A stretch of DNA of 32,114 nt from a virus, in IMG/VR virus record IMGVR_UViG_3300031141_000025, positions 1 through 32,114 of that record; one strand, given 5' to 3'. This document shows positions 6,995 through 15,480 of the stretch, in pieces. How positions within the stretch are numbered: the first letter of the stretch is position 1; each line of letters opens with the position of its first letter. Both the position numbers and the translations under genes were made by a program. The notes under the pieces are model-generated. The model worked only from the letters and a program-made list of their open reading frames with translations. It did no database searches and was not told where the DNA came from.

Positions 6995-7016
6995 ACTTTT
7001 TACAGAGGACTTTCTA

Positions 7017-7310
7017 ATGGCATATGTACCGGGAAATTTAGTCCAGACGAGTAATGGGAATGGCTACTCGACCTATCGTTATGATAGTTTGGAAGCCACC
7101 ACTCTCGTGGACATCGATGGATACTTTAACAACACGGACGACGATCTCAATCTGGCTGCCGGGGATCTTATTCTCGTAGTTGATTGGGCAACCGCAGTTC
7201 GCACGGGGACAATCTCAACTTGGGGTTTTCTCATGGTCATGGCGGTTGATGCTAATGGTGTTGTTGATCTAGCTGAAGCATTGGTTGGAGTAGTAACCAA
7301 CACTGACTAA
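7017..7310 (+). CDS. Small virion protein behind the capsid gene (decoration/head-fibre-like)
   Basis: 97 residues from ATG 7017, chosen because it lies after the terminator and has AGAGGA upstream; the frame is open further 5' but that part overlaps the capsid gene. The sequence (MAYVPGNLVQTSNGNG, YRYDSLEATTLVDIDGYFNN, AAGDLILVVDW) belongs to a common group of short phage proteins of the form MAY..NLV...G....Y.S.D....VD..GYF.......GD.I. These follow the capsid gene in many podo- and siphoviruses and are usually listed as structural. A capsid-decoration role is likely from position but not shown. The gene stands alone between two terminators. Confidence 0.75.
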   Translation: MAYVPGNLVQTSNGNGYSTYRYDSLEATTLVDIDGYFNNTDDDLNLAAGDLILVVDWATAVRTGTISTWGFLMVMAVDANGVVDLAEALVGVVTNTD

Positions 7311-7317
7311 CTAATTT

Positions 7318-7355
7318 CTGGTAACGAAGTTCGCTTCGTTACCAGATTTTATTTT
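7318..7355 (+). terminator. Strong rho-independent terminator with TTCG loop
   Basis: A perfect 12-base-pair stem, CTGGTAACGAAG (7318-7329) with CTTCGTTACCAG (7334-7345), closed by a TTCG tetraloop and followed by ATTTTATTTT. It lies eight bases after the preceding gene and 20 bases before the next one. Confidence 0.9.
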
Positions 7356-7375
7356 ACCAAAACAGGAGAACAAGT

Positions 7376-7855
7376 ATGATTAAGGCGAAAACGCATAACC
7401 TCAATAAACCCGAAGATGGTAACTACGGTAAACAGTTTAACTACATATGTAAAGACCACGATATTAATACCTGCTTTCAACCGGGCTTTTTTGATCCCCT
7501 ATCGGGAAATTTCATGGCTGGTGATACTGTGCGGTGTATTAAGATAAAGGACGAGAGGGTTACTGCGATGGCGGAGGGGATAGTTCTTGAAGTAAGTTCT
7601 ACTTCTACTGTTCGCGCTGTTGAATTTACGCCTATATCGAAAGTTACTACATTTTCTGATAAGCTACCTGAAGAAGATAAACCTAAAGAGGAAGATGGCC
7701 CCGATTACATCAGGGAAAACGGAACAGTAAAATACAACTATACCAACAAAAACTGGGATATACTGGTTGACGGTGAGATTGTTCATACGTCGAACAACAA
7801 AATAGAAGCTAACAGTATCGCTAGAGGCGACCAACCTATCCCCGTTGCTGCTTAA
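7376..7855 (+). CDS. Hypothetical protein before tail tubular A
   Basis: 159 residues, ATG 7376 behind CAGGAGAA. No family recognised. The N-terminal ~90 residues look like a compact beta domain (FFDPLSGNFMAGDTVRCIKI, then AMAEGIVLEVSSTSTVRAVEF). A short acidic linker follows (LPEEDKPKEEDGPDY), then a second small part with KYNYTNKNWDILVDGEIVHTSNNKIEA. Two beta-type domains joined by a charged linker would suit a virion surface or decoration protein. The place between the capsid unit and tail tubular A supports a structural role, but this is inference. Confidence 0.7.
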   Translation: MIKAKTHNLNKPEDGNYGKQFNYICKDHDINTCFQPGFFDPLSGNFMAGDTVRCIKIKDERVTAMAEGIVLEVSSTSTVRAVEFTPISKVTTFSDKLPEEDKPKEEDGPDYIRENGTVKYNYTNKNWDILVDGEIVHTSNNKIEANSIARGDQPIPVAA

Positions 7856-7864
7856 GGAGTAAGC

Positions 7865-8470
7865 ATGGCAAGTGAAACAAGTATCGCTAATGTGGCGTTA
7901 CGCCTCGTGGGGGGCACCCGCATTACGTCGCTTACTCAGGGCACACCTAACGCTAACGCAGTTCAGGATCTCTATTCTAATGTCAGAGACGAGCTTTTGG
8001 AGTACCCTTGGAACTTTGCTACCAAGCGCGTTAAGCTTGCAGCGTCAACTACCGCGCCGGTCTTTGGGTTTGATAATGCGTTTGCCTTGCCATCCGATTG
8101 GCTTTTTACCATATCAGCTCACGATAATGATGCGGGGGTTGGAACTATAAACTTCCGACATGAGCAGGTTGCGTCACAAAATGTCATATCCAGCGACGTA
8201 GAATCTATATATCTAGTATACACTTTCAAAGAAACTGACTCCAATCTTATGTCTGCGGGTTTTAGAAAGGCGCTGTCTTCTGCTCTAGCAAGAGACCTAG
8301 CCGTCACTATAGCCAACTCCAATATTTTAGAAGACCAGCTCTCCAAAAGGGCCACGAAAGATTTAGCCCGAGCGAAAGGTCTCGATGCTATGGGGTCGTT
8401 CTCAGAACCTCGCCCTCGTGGATCATGGGCCAATTCTAGAAACCGATCTGGTTTTGGGTTTAGTAACTAA
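7865..8470 (+). CDS. Tail tubular protein A (adaptor, T7 gp11-like)
   Basis: 201 residues, the usual size of podovirus tail tubular A. The first 60 residues carry the family pattern: SIANVALRLVGGTRITSL, then LYSNVRDELLEYPWNFATKRVKLA. FGFDNAFALPSDWL follows, then a helical C-terminal part (MSAGFRKALSSALARDLAVTIANS) and a Gly/Arg/Asn-rich end. Twelve copies would bind the portal and join it to the tail nozzle. Its stop overlaps the start of tail tubular B (TAATG). Confidence 0.9.
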   Translation: MASETSIANVALRLVGGTRITSLTQGTPNANAVQDLYSNVRDELLEYPWNFATKRVKLAASTTAPVFGFDNAFALPSDWLFTISAHDNDAGVGTINFRHEQVASQNVISSDVESIYLVYTFKETDSNLMSAGFRKALSSALARDLAVTIANSNILEDQLSKRATKDLARAKGLDAMGSFSEPRPRGSWANSRNRSGFGFSN

Positions 8471-11277
8471 TGCCTAAAGTCCACCCATTAACTCCATCCA
8501 TGAACACAGGGGAGCTATCTCCCCGACTATCCGCTAGAGTAGACTTCAACAAGTACCCCAGTGGCGTCGAAACGCTTGAAAACTTTACTGCCCTTCCAGA
8601 AGGTGGTATACAACGCCGTCCGGGGAGTCGATATGTAAGCGCTACAAAGACCGGCGCAACTATAAAATCTCGCCTTAAGAAATTCCAATTTTCAACTACG
8701 CAGAATTACGTTCTCGAAATGGGTGACGGTACTATGCGATTCTACCGAAATCAAGGACAGATCACTGTCCCAGATGTCTCGGCGGGCGTTGCTAATGGAA
8801 CCTTTCCGACCGGCATTGCGTCTTGGACAGATAAATCTGGTGCTGGGTCTTCTATAGCGCATGACGCTACCAATGACAGAATGACCCTAACGTCTAACGG
8901 AACCACAAATGCAGGGGCAGAGCAAGAAATAACAAATTCGTCTGCGGTAGAGCACGTTGTACAATTCCAAGTTATAGGTGCCCCCGGAGACTATCTTATC
9001 TTCAGCGTTGGTACATCCACTGGCGGAACTCAGATTGTTGATACATTCGTAGCAGAGGTTGGATACCACGGGTATGCATTCACTGCAACAGCAGCCAATT
9101 TCTTTATAAGGTTTGAAAACGAATTAGCAAAAGGAATCCAACTTGATAACGTAGCTATACTAGACAATGAGCCTATGGAGATAAAGACTCCATATGCGGC
9201 AGCGGATCTTTATGAAATAGAAGGGCCGCAGTCTGCTGATATCTTGTATATGTTTCACGGATCATACCCAACTTATAGATTAGAACGCCGAGGTAATACT
9301 ACTTGGTCTCTAATAGAAGTCCCGTGGCAGGATGGCCCGTGGGGAACGGAGAACCTTTCGGAAACGACCATGACGGCATCAGCCGCTACTGGGCTTGGCG
9401 TTAACTTTACAATATCAACTATAGTAGGCGTTAATGGAGGATTAGGTTTTCAATCAACAGATGTAGGCCGGTCGATTAGGTTGAGCGACGAGGCTACCGT
9501 TAACTGGGGATGGGGGGTGATCACATCTATTACGAGTACGACAGTTGCCGTAGTTGATATTGAACGAACCGTTGTGAGTACTGCAGCAGAAACTAAATGG
9601 AGACTTGGATCATGGTCAGCAACTACAGGATACCCGTCAACTGGGGCTTTCTTTGAGCAAAGATTATATGCAGCAGGAAGCACAGATCAGCCACAAACCT
9701 TCTGGGCATCAAACACCGGGGACTTCGAGAACCACGCCCCTGACTCTGACCCGACGGAGGGGACTTATGATGAGACTGTTCACGACGACGATGGCCTTGA
9801 TTTTACTATTAGCGCTGATAACGTTAATGCTATCAGATGGATGTCGGCGGGAGAAGATACACTTTCAATCGGTACGACCGGCGGTGAGTGGATTCCATCT
9901 TCTACCGGATCAGTTATAACACCTTCAGATATTACAGTTAGACGACAGACTACACATGGGTCAGCCCAAATTGCCCCTGTGAGAGTTGATAATATTGTTC
10001 TTTTTGCACAACGTGCTAAGAGAAAGATCCGAGAATTTGGATTTACGTTCGAGACAGACGGGTACCAAGCGTTTGACATGACTCGACTTGCAGAACATAT
10101 TACTCAAAGCGGTATTGTTGAGATGGATCACGCGGAAGAGCCTGATGCACAGATATGGGTTGTACGAGGAGACGGGCAGCTTCCTGCCATGACATTTAGA
10201 CGCCAAGAAGATGTCGTTGGATGGGGACGGCATATATTCGGCGGTAGATTTGGAACCGCTACAGTTACCGTTTCAGACTACGCTAATCTCGCAGCGGGCG
10301 CTACATTAGATTTAATTCAGTCCAATGGAGAGACAATCACATTTACATCTGAGGCTGCTGGCGCGGCTGTGCCGTCGGAAACTTTGGGATTTCGACCCAA
10401 CACTTCAAATAATGTAACAGCGGATAATATATTTACGGCTATCAACGCCCATGCAAATTTTACTGTGGCTAACCCTGCGGCAAATGTAATTACTATAACC
10501 GAAACTACTCACGGAGCCACTGGGCTTTTGAGTATAATAAGTTCCGACAAAACACGGCTTGCAGTAACTAGCGAAGGTCACGCTGTTGTTGAAAGTGTTG
10601 TAGTTATACCGGGCGCCAACGCGGTTGGGCAGACACATGATTCGTCTGCCCGAGATGAAGTATGGATTCAGATAAAAAGGACTATAAATGGCGCTACAGT
10701 TAGAAACGTAGAGTTTCTAGAAAGACAATATGATAATGATCAGGACACGGAAGACGCATTCTACGTTGACTCGGGGCTTACTTATGACAGCACTCCTACT
10801 TCATCGTTAACTGGGCTAGGACACTTAGAAGGCCAGACTGTAAAGGTCTGGGCCGACGGTGCCTTGCATTCAGACATGGTGGTTACAAGCGGCGGTATAT
10901 CACTTGATATCCCGGCCTCCGTGGTACAGGTAGGACTTGGATTCACACATAAACTGCAGACATTAAAGATTGAAGGGGGAAACCCCTCGGGTACGGCAGT
11001 AGGACGTAACAAACGAATTAACGGAATTACGTTTGTAGTTCTTTACAGCCATACTATAAAGTATACCGTTTCAGCCGGAGCGGCGTTTATCAAGAACGAT
11101 TTCAGAGAGGTTTCAGACGCTATGGATACAGGTACCCCCATATTCACAGGAGAACTTTTTGTGGAAGTGGAAGGCAACTGGGAGTCTGACCCTCGTATTT
11201 GGGTGCAAAACAGCGACCCTGCCCCATTCACGCTTCTGGCTATAGCTCCAGAGGTTAAAATCAATGCATCAGTGTAG
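8470..11277 (+). CDS. Tail tubular protein B (nozzle, T7 gp12-like) with inserted domain
   Basis: 935 residues. The start (MNTGELSPRLSARVDFNKYPSGVETLENFTALPEGGIQRRPGSRYV) is diagnostic of podovirus tail tubular B. So are the later LWASNTGDFENHAP-like region, the IGTTGGEWIPSS and VLFAQRAKRKIREFGF segments, and VWIQIKRTINGATVRNVEFLERQ. Six copies would form the tail nozzle through which DNA leaves. Family members run straight from a VVGWxRHxxxGxF segment to an ESVxVIPG segment. Here about 110 Thr/Ala/Asn-rich residues (roughly 595-705) are inserted between GRFG and VVESVVVIPG. The nozzle is longer than T7's for this and other expansions. Confidence 0.9.
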   Translation: MPKVHPLTPSMNTGELSPRLSARVDFNKYPSGVETLENFTALPEGGIQRRPGSRYVSATKTGATIKSRLKKFQFSTTQNYVLEMGDGTMRFYRNQGQITVPDVSAGVANGTFPTGIASWTDKSGAGSSIAHDATNDRMTLTSNGTTNAGAEQEITNSSAVEHVVQFQVIGAPGDYLIFSVGTSTGGTQIVDTFVAEVGYHGYAFTATAANFFIRFENELAKGIQLDNVAILDNEPMEIKTPYAAADLYEIEGPQSADILYMFHGSYPTYRLERRGNTTWSLIEVPWQDGPWGTENLSETTMTASAATGLGVNFTISTIVGVNGGLGFQSTDVGRSIRLSDEATVNWGWGVITSITSTTVAVVDIERTVVSTAAETKWRLGSWSATTGYPSTGAFFEQRLYAAGSTDQPQTFWASNTGDFENHAPDSDPTEGTYDETVHDDDGLDFTISADNVNAIRWMSAGEDTLSIGTTGGEWIPSSTGSVITPSDITVRRQTTHGSAQIAPVRVDNIVLFAQRAKRKIREFGFTFETDGYQAFDMTRLAEHITQSGIVEMDHAEEPDAQIWVVRGDGQLPAMTFRRQEDVVGWGRHIFGGRFGTATVTVSDYANLAAGATLDLIQSNGETITFTSEAAGAAVPSETLGFRPNTSNNVTADNIFTAINAHANFTVANPAANVITITETTHGATGLLSIISSDKTRLAVTSEGHAVVESVVVIPGANAVGQTHDSSARDEVWIQIKRTINGATVRNVEFLERQYDNDQDTEDAFYVDSGLTYDSTPTSSLTGLGHLEGQTVKVWADGALHSDMVVTSGGISLDIPASVVQVGLGFTHKLQTLKIEGGNPSGTAVGRNKRINGITFVVLYSHTIKYTVSAGAAFIKNDFREVSDAMDTGTPIFTGELFVEVEGNWESDPRIWVQNSDPAPFTLLAIAPEVKINASV

Positions 11278-11302
11278 ATAATAGGACAAGAGAGGCTATA
11301 AT

Positions 11303-11743
11303 ATGTTAAGATATAGTGACTGGCCTGACCGACTTAGTGGATTCTTAAAAGAGCGGCATAACACCCCTTTCGAGTGGGGTAAATCCGATTGTTGTCTTTT
11401 CGCAGCGGACGCTGTTCAAGCTATTAACGGTTCAGACCCTGCTCACTTCTTCAGATCCAAATACAGTACGATGAAGGAGGCTATTAAATTCATCAAACAT
11501 TTCTCAGGGGGCGGCGTTGAAGAAACTGTGGAGAAGATTTTTATGGAAATGGGACATAAACAAGTATCTTTGGAGTCATCGAATTCGGGCGACGTGGTGC
11601 TCATGGATGTCGAAAATGTTCACCCGGAAGCATACGGATTAACCACTGGAATTCTATTTGACAAGACGATGGCAATAGCCCAAGGGACGGACGGATTGGT
11701 TTACGTTGACAATCCAGATGTTAAAAAGGTGTGGGCTATATGA
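11303..11743 (+). CDS. DUF6950-type NlpC/P60-like protein
   Basis: 146 residues. WPDRLSGFLKERHNTPFEWGKSDCCLFAADAVQAINGSDPA matches the DUF6950 phage family, in which the Cys-initiated helix (DCCLFAADAV, Cys30/31) is at the position of the NlpC/P60 nucleophile. The later SGDVVLMDV strand also fits that fold. The usual histidine of the active site (HVGI in NlpC/P60) is replaced here by GLTTGILF, so catalysis is uncertain. Such proteins sit between tail and internal virion genes and may help the virion open the cell wall during DNA ejection. The next gene overlaps in an ATGA. Confidence 0.75.
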   Translation: MLRYSDWPDRLSGFLKERHNTPFEWGKSDCCLFAADAVQAINGSDPAHFFRSKYSTMKEAIKFIKHFSGGGVEETVEKIFMEMGHKQVSLESSNSGDVVLMDVENVHPEAYGLTTGILFDKTMAIAQGTDGLVYVDNPDVKKVWAI

Positions 11744-12387
11744 ATAGCAATCTAGATTCTATACTCAACTGGCCTGTTGTTACGGGTTGTGCCAGAGTAT
11801 CAGACGGTTGTAACAGTTGTCCTTCGTACTGGGAATACAAGAGACTGGGGAAAAGTTATAACCCCGTTGAACATCCCGAAGTTCTTAACATCCCACTGGA
11901 GAACCCAAATCCATCTCATTATGAAGTAGCTTTTGGATCGGATTTGTTTCATGTGGATGTAGAACTAGCGTTCCAGAAGAAAGTTTTTGCATTGATGAAC
12001 GAAGCTCACTGGCACACTTTTTCAGTGGGGACGAAACGAATTGGTCGAGCACTCATTCACAGTTCAATGTTCACATGGTCAGATAACATAATTTGTACGG
12101 TGCCCGTAGAGTCGGGGCAGTACGAGTGGAGAATTGATTTGTTAAGACATATGCCCGCAAAAAAGAAAGTCATTTCTATAGTGCCTATTCTGGGGCCATT
12201 TAGTAGTGACTTGAATTTAAGTGGCATAGATGCAGTTGGAGTAAAAGAAGAAACGTGGGGATACAGAAGACCCGCTGACCCTAAATGGGCGGAAGATATT
12301 CATAGACAATGTTTAGCACAAAAGGTGGCTTTTGGCGACACTGCGATGACATACAATAAAGAAGGACAAGATAGTTATGCCGTTTAA
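11740..12387 (+). CDS. DUF5131 (phage Gp37/Gp68) radical-SAM-like protein
   Basis: 215 residues from ATG 11740 (ATGA overlap); a GTG three codons earlier is less likely. The front LNWPVVTGCARVSDGCNSC keeps the family's three cysteines (17, 24, 27). FGSDLFHVDV, KVFALMNEAHWHTFSVGTKR, VPVESGQYEWRIDLLRHMPAKKK and VIVPILGPF-like segments, then WAEDIHRQCLAQKVAFG, follow the DUF5131 order. Family members are thought to be radical-SAM-related; the reaction is unknown. Differences from the usual pattern are a CPS in place of CYA after the last Cys, IVPILGP in place of the EPLLGP phrase, and no clear GGESG motif. It is an enzyme-like gene inside the virion module and probably expressed late. Function unknown. 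Confidence 0.8.
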   Translation: MNSNLDSILNWPVVTGCARVSDGCNSCPSYWEYKRLGKSYNPVEHPEVLNIPLENPNPSHYEVAFGSDLFHVDVELAFQKKVFALMNEAHWHTFSVGTKRIGRALIHSSMFTWSDNIICTVPVESGQYEWRIDLLRHMPAKKKVISIVPILGPFSSDLNLSGIDAVGVKEETWGYRRPADPKWAEDIHRQCLAQKVAFGDTAMTYNKEGQDSYAV

Positions 12388-13054
12388 TTACGATAAATAC
12401 GCCGATTTCAGATATACCGAAGACGTATCTAAGATATTTAAGAACTGCTACTGCTTTGGCGCGGCTTTCACTGCCACTGCTGGTGGTGCCATGTTAACCG
12501 GGGGTGCCGCCGTATCGGCAAATTTAGCATTAGCTAGTACGCTAGTAAGCGTTGTAGGAGCGGTCTCACAAGGACAGTCTCAGGCAGCTAACGCAAGATT
12601 CCAAGGACAAGTAGCGGGGCAAAACGCCGAGCTGGCTAGGCGAAATCAGGTTAGGTCTCAACAGCAGGCGGTTATAGATGAAGAAGATTTTCGACGCGAT
12701 TCAGCCGCTTCAATAGCTCGTAGATTTGCTGCAGGAGGAGCTACGGGTCAACTTCTTGACAGGGGATCTTTTGCCTCCACTCAGGGTCAGGCAGCCGGGG
12801 AGGACGAATTAACCGCGCTGCGTTTAAGAAACCAGTTTGCGGTGAGAACAGGGGACTTTGGACTGGAAGCACAGAATGAAACAGCTCAAGGGCAGCTCTT
12901 CGGGGCACAGGCCAAGCAGGCCGGAACTAGCTCGCTGTTCAACGCGGGGTCATCTCTTTTCAGCGGCGCTAGTAGCATATCCTCTAAAATCCCAAGTAGT
13001 TCCCCCAAAAAAACAAGCACGTTGAAGAGTAAATACCCTAGCATCAAATTCTAA
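12377..13054 (+). CDS. Internal virion protein (T7 gp14-like position)
   Basis: 225 residues. A hydrophobic Ala/Gly-rich segment (residues ~28-65, GAAFTATAGGAMLTGGAAVS then LASTLVSVVGAVSQG) could span a membrane. Then comes a Gln/Ala/Arg-rich helical region (ARFQGQVAGQNAELARRNQVRSQQQ) with a DFRRDSAASIARRFAAGGATG segment, and a Ser-rich tail. This layout is typical of small ejection proteins that enter the outer membrane at infection. The start overlaps the preceding gene by 11 bases; the first ~25 residues are unusual for the family, so a later start cannot be excluded. Confidence 0.75.
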   Translation: MPFNYDKYADFRYTEDVSKIFKNCYCFGAAFTATAGGAMLTGGAAVSANLALASTLVSVVGAVSQGQSQAANARFQGQVAGQNAELARRNQVRSQQQAVIDEEDFRRDSAASIARRFAAGGATGQLLDRGSFASTQGQAAGEDELTALRLRNQFAVRTGDFGLEAQNETAQGQLFGAQAKQAGTSSLFNAGSSLFSGASSISSKIPSSSPKKTSTLKSKYPSIKF

Positions 13055-13080
13055 ATAATCTTACTAAACGAGATATAATA

Positions 13081-15480
13081 ATGACAGCTCTCCCAGAAAT
13101 TACACAAGGCCGACCAAATCCGGTACACCGTAACCGAAACGTCAATTCGCCGGTAGAGGTACAGCCTAATAATACAGGCTTTGTAGCATCTAACGTAAAA
13201 CGCAATGTCACGTCCAATTTAAAAGGGCCGGGGGATGCGCTCGTTAAAGCTGGATCGAGAATAATGGACATATCCGACGATTATCAGGCCGCCGCTGACG
13301 CTGAGTATAATGCCCGACTAAAAATGGAAGGCGATCAAGCCGATGACGACATGGCAGAATATTTAGCTCAATACAAAAATGACTCCGCTGCTGATATCGA
13401 AGCGTCGGACTTAAGTACGGAAGAAGGCATCGAAGAGTACACAACAAGAGTCGCCCGTACAAATGAAAAGTTTAGCGGAAAAATGGACGGCAGTGTGAAC
13501 CGGCATCGTTACAATTCTAAACTGGAGATCGCCGCACTTTCATCCGATACCACGGCTAACAAAAGTATTGGAGTGATTAGAGACACTAAAAATAGTGAGC
13601 GCGCCACGAACGATGGAATGAGTTATATAGCAGAATTCCCCTTGGGGTCGAAGGTTTCACAAATGATGGATGGGATCTTTGAGCGTGTTCACACGTCTGG
13701 CGGAGCCTTGGAAGCTAATAAGAAAACGACGATATTCACGACTCTGGTGAGGCAGGCTTTGACACAGCGTCTGAAATATCTCAGCCGCCAGTACGCTGAC
13801 CCAGCCGATCTGGAAGCTTTTTTGAGTGACCCCCTCACCCGAAGTTATATGAGCAAGGGGCTACTGGACGCAGCACAAGTGGGGAAGGAGGAACAAGCTA
13901 ATATACGATTTGACAACTCCCCAGAAGGGCGAAAATTCAAAGCTAATAATAAGTTCTACGAGGGCGCGCCAAAGGCTAAAGATTACCCGAGTGTTGAGTT
14001 ATACGTACACGACTTATCGATGTACTACAGGGCGCATGAAAGAGCTATCCCCGAACACATTTTGACCCCCGGCTCCACAGTAAATGTCGCCGGTACTACA
14101 GTGGGAGAGGGTAAGGATCGTCCCCCTGTTACTAATGTTGTCCCAGAGGGTTCCACGTTGGCTAAAACTCCAATTGATGGCAAGAGTGTCGGTGAAACTA
14201 CATTCCAAACCCCAAATCCACGGGTGAACGTAAGCTTTAAAAATGGAGACGGATCATTAACATCCGCCGCAGTCGATGATCTACGCACTGGCGCACAGGG
14301 TCTTATACCAGAGAGCAGTGACATAAACGGTAGCAAACAGGGTTTTACAGACTTAGAGACAGCATATATGTCGGATGTAGAACTGAAGGCGAATGAGATA
14401 CTACTTGCTGATACGGGTAGAATGACCCCGAAGCAGGCGCTGGCGGAGGCGGAGAGACTAATTCCTAATAAGCCCGAGAAATACGATTTTTATAAGGCGG
14501 GGCATCGTGCATTTAACAACGCTCCAAATTTGGAATCACCACCATTTAAAACTACGCCTGACGGTATAAAAGAATTCGCCGCTGGGTTTGACCAAGATGC
14601 TTCAGAGTTAACTCTGATGCTTACGGGGATGAAGGATGCCAATGGAGATCCTCTGGACTTAAGTAAAGCTACTGACCTTTTCTCAGCCGTGCAGTCGGGA
14701 TTTAACACGGTTCTGGGAACATTCAGTGACTCTCTAGTTCATAAAGAAACTGAAGAAGCCCGAATGAATTTAGCACTCTTAGCACGAGACTTTATCAGAC
14801 TGTTTAGTTTAAACCCCCGCTTTGTGGTAAAGGAGCAGATAATTCTTGCCAAGATATTCTCTGATCCATCCATATGGACAAACCATGCAAAAGCGAAAGT
14901 TGCGATTGCTACTTTTAGAACCCAGCTAGAGAGTCGAAGTAACGCGGAACTAGGTAAACTAACGGGGTTCCGCCCATTGGACGAGAAAAACCTTGCAGTA
15001 GATACTCTGGCAATTCTCGGACGTATCCATAGGCGCATGAAACGCTTTGAAGATGGTGATGTAAATTCAACCTTACCAGTACCCGGGGGTAGTCTAAACG
15101 ATAACGAAAACGCAATTAATGATCTAAATCCTGACGACCTAACAGAAGAACAGGCAATTCTATATGGGTTTCAAGATCGCAAATCTGAAGGCGCATCGGT
15201 TACTCCGCCGAGCAACCCGAAAGACGTAGCTCCCGCGAGGATTACGCCGCCTAGAAAAGCCCAAACGAGCACTGGGGATGAAACCCTTGATGTAATAAAT
15301 GCCGCCAATAACGGAAATATGACGTCGCTAAAAGACTTTAATATTCCCGCGCTCATAGAAGCGCTGTCGGACGGAACGCTTTCGGATGATACTCGACAGG
15401 AAATTCGAGGCGCTCTCGCACTTTTTAAAGACTTCACAGTAGCACAAATTAATGATGCTGACATAACGAAACGGAAATAA
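13081..15480 (+). CDS. Large internal virion protein (T7 gp15-like position)
   Basis: 799 residues, largely helical and hydrophilic. The N-terminus (MTALPEITQGRPNPVHRNRN) is flexible; next a helix with DYQAAADAEYNARLKMEGDQADDDMAEYL, as often seen at the front of phage ejection proteins. Low-complexity linkers appear near residues 340-400 and 690-760 (Pro/Thr/Asp-rich). No enzymatic motif is apparent. Position between the gp14-like protein and a still larger internal protein suggests it is part of the ejected channel. The family call rests on gene order, size and composition, not on a specific motif. Confidence 0.65.
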   Translation: MTALPEITQGRPNPVHRNRNVNSPVEVQPNNTGFVASNVKRNVTSNLKGPGDALVKAGSRIMDISDDYQAAADAEYNARLKMEGDQADDDMAEYLAQYKNDSAADIEASDLSTEEGIEEYTTRVARTNEKFSGKMDGSVNRHRYNSKLEIAALSSDTTANKSIGVIRDTKNSERATNDGMSYIAEFPLGSKVSQMMDGIFERVHTSGGALEANKKTTIFTTLVRQALTQRLKYLSRQYADPADLEAFLSDPLTRSYMSKGLLDAAQVGKEEQANIRFDNSPEGRKFKANNKFYEGAPKAKDYPSVELYVHDLSMYYRAHERAIPEHILTPGSTVNVAGTTVGEGKDRPPVTNVVPEGSTLAKTPIDGKSVGETTFQTPNPRVNVSFKNGDGSLTSAAVDDLRTGAQGLIPESSDINGSKQGFTDLETAYMSDVELKANEILLADTGRMTPKQALAEAERLIPNKPEKYDFYKAGHRAFNNAPNLESPPFKTTPDGIKEFAAGFDQDASELTLMLTGMKDANGDPLDLSKATDLFSAVQSGFNTVLGTFSDSLVHKETEEARMNLALLARDFIRLFSLNPRFVVKEQIILAKIFSDPSIWTNHAKAKVAIATFRTQLESRSNAELGKLTGFRPLDEKNLAVDTLAILGRIHRRMKRFEDGDVNSTLPVPGGSLNDNENAINDLNPDDLTEEQAILYGFQDRKSEGASVTPPSNPKDVAPARITPPRKAQTSTGDETLDVINAANNGNMTSLKDFNIPALIEALSDGTLSDDTRQEIRGALALFKDFTVAQINDADITKRK

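Noticed and set aside
6897-7016. N-terminal extension of the small virion protein behind the capsid gene
   Set aside because: It would run through the end of the capsid gene and its terminator; ATG 7017 has a good ribosome binding site and a typical MAYVPGNLV start.
11297-13079. TATAAT directly before ATG at 11297-11302 and 13074-13079 as promoters
   Set aside because: Transcription would start inside the genes, and neither has a -35 box at the right distance; AT-rich start regions explain them.
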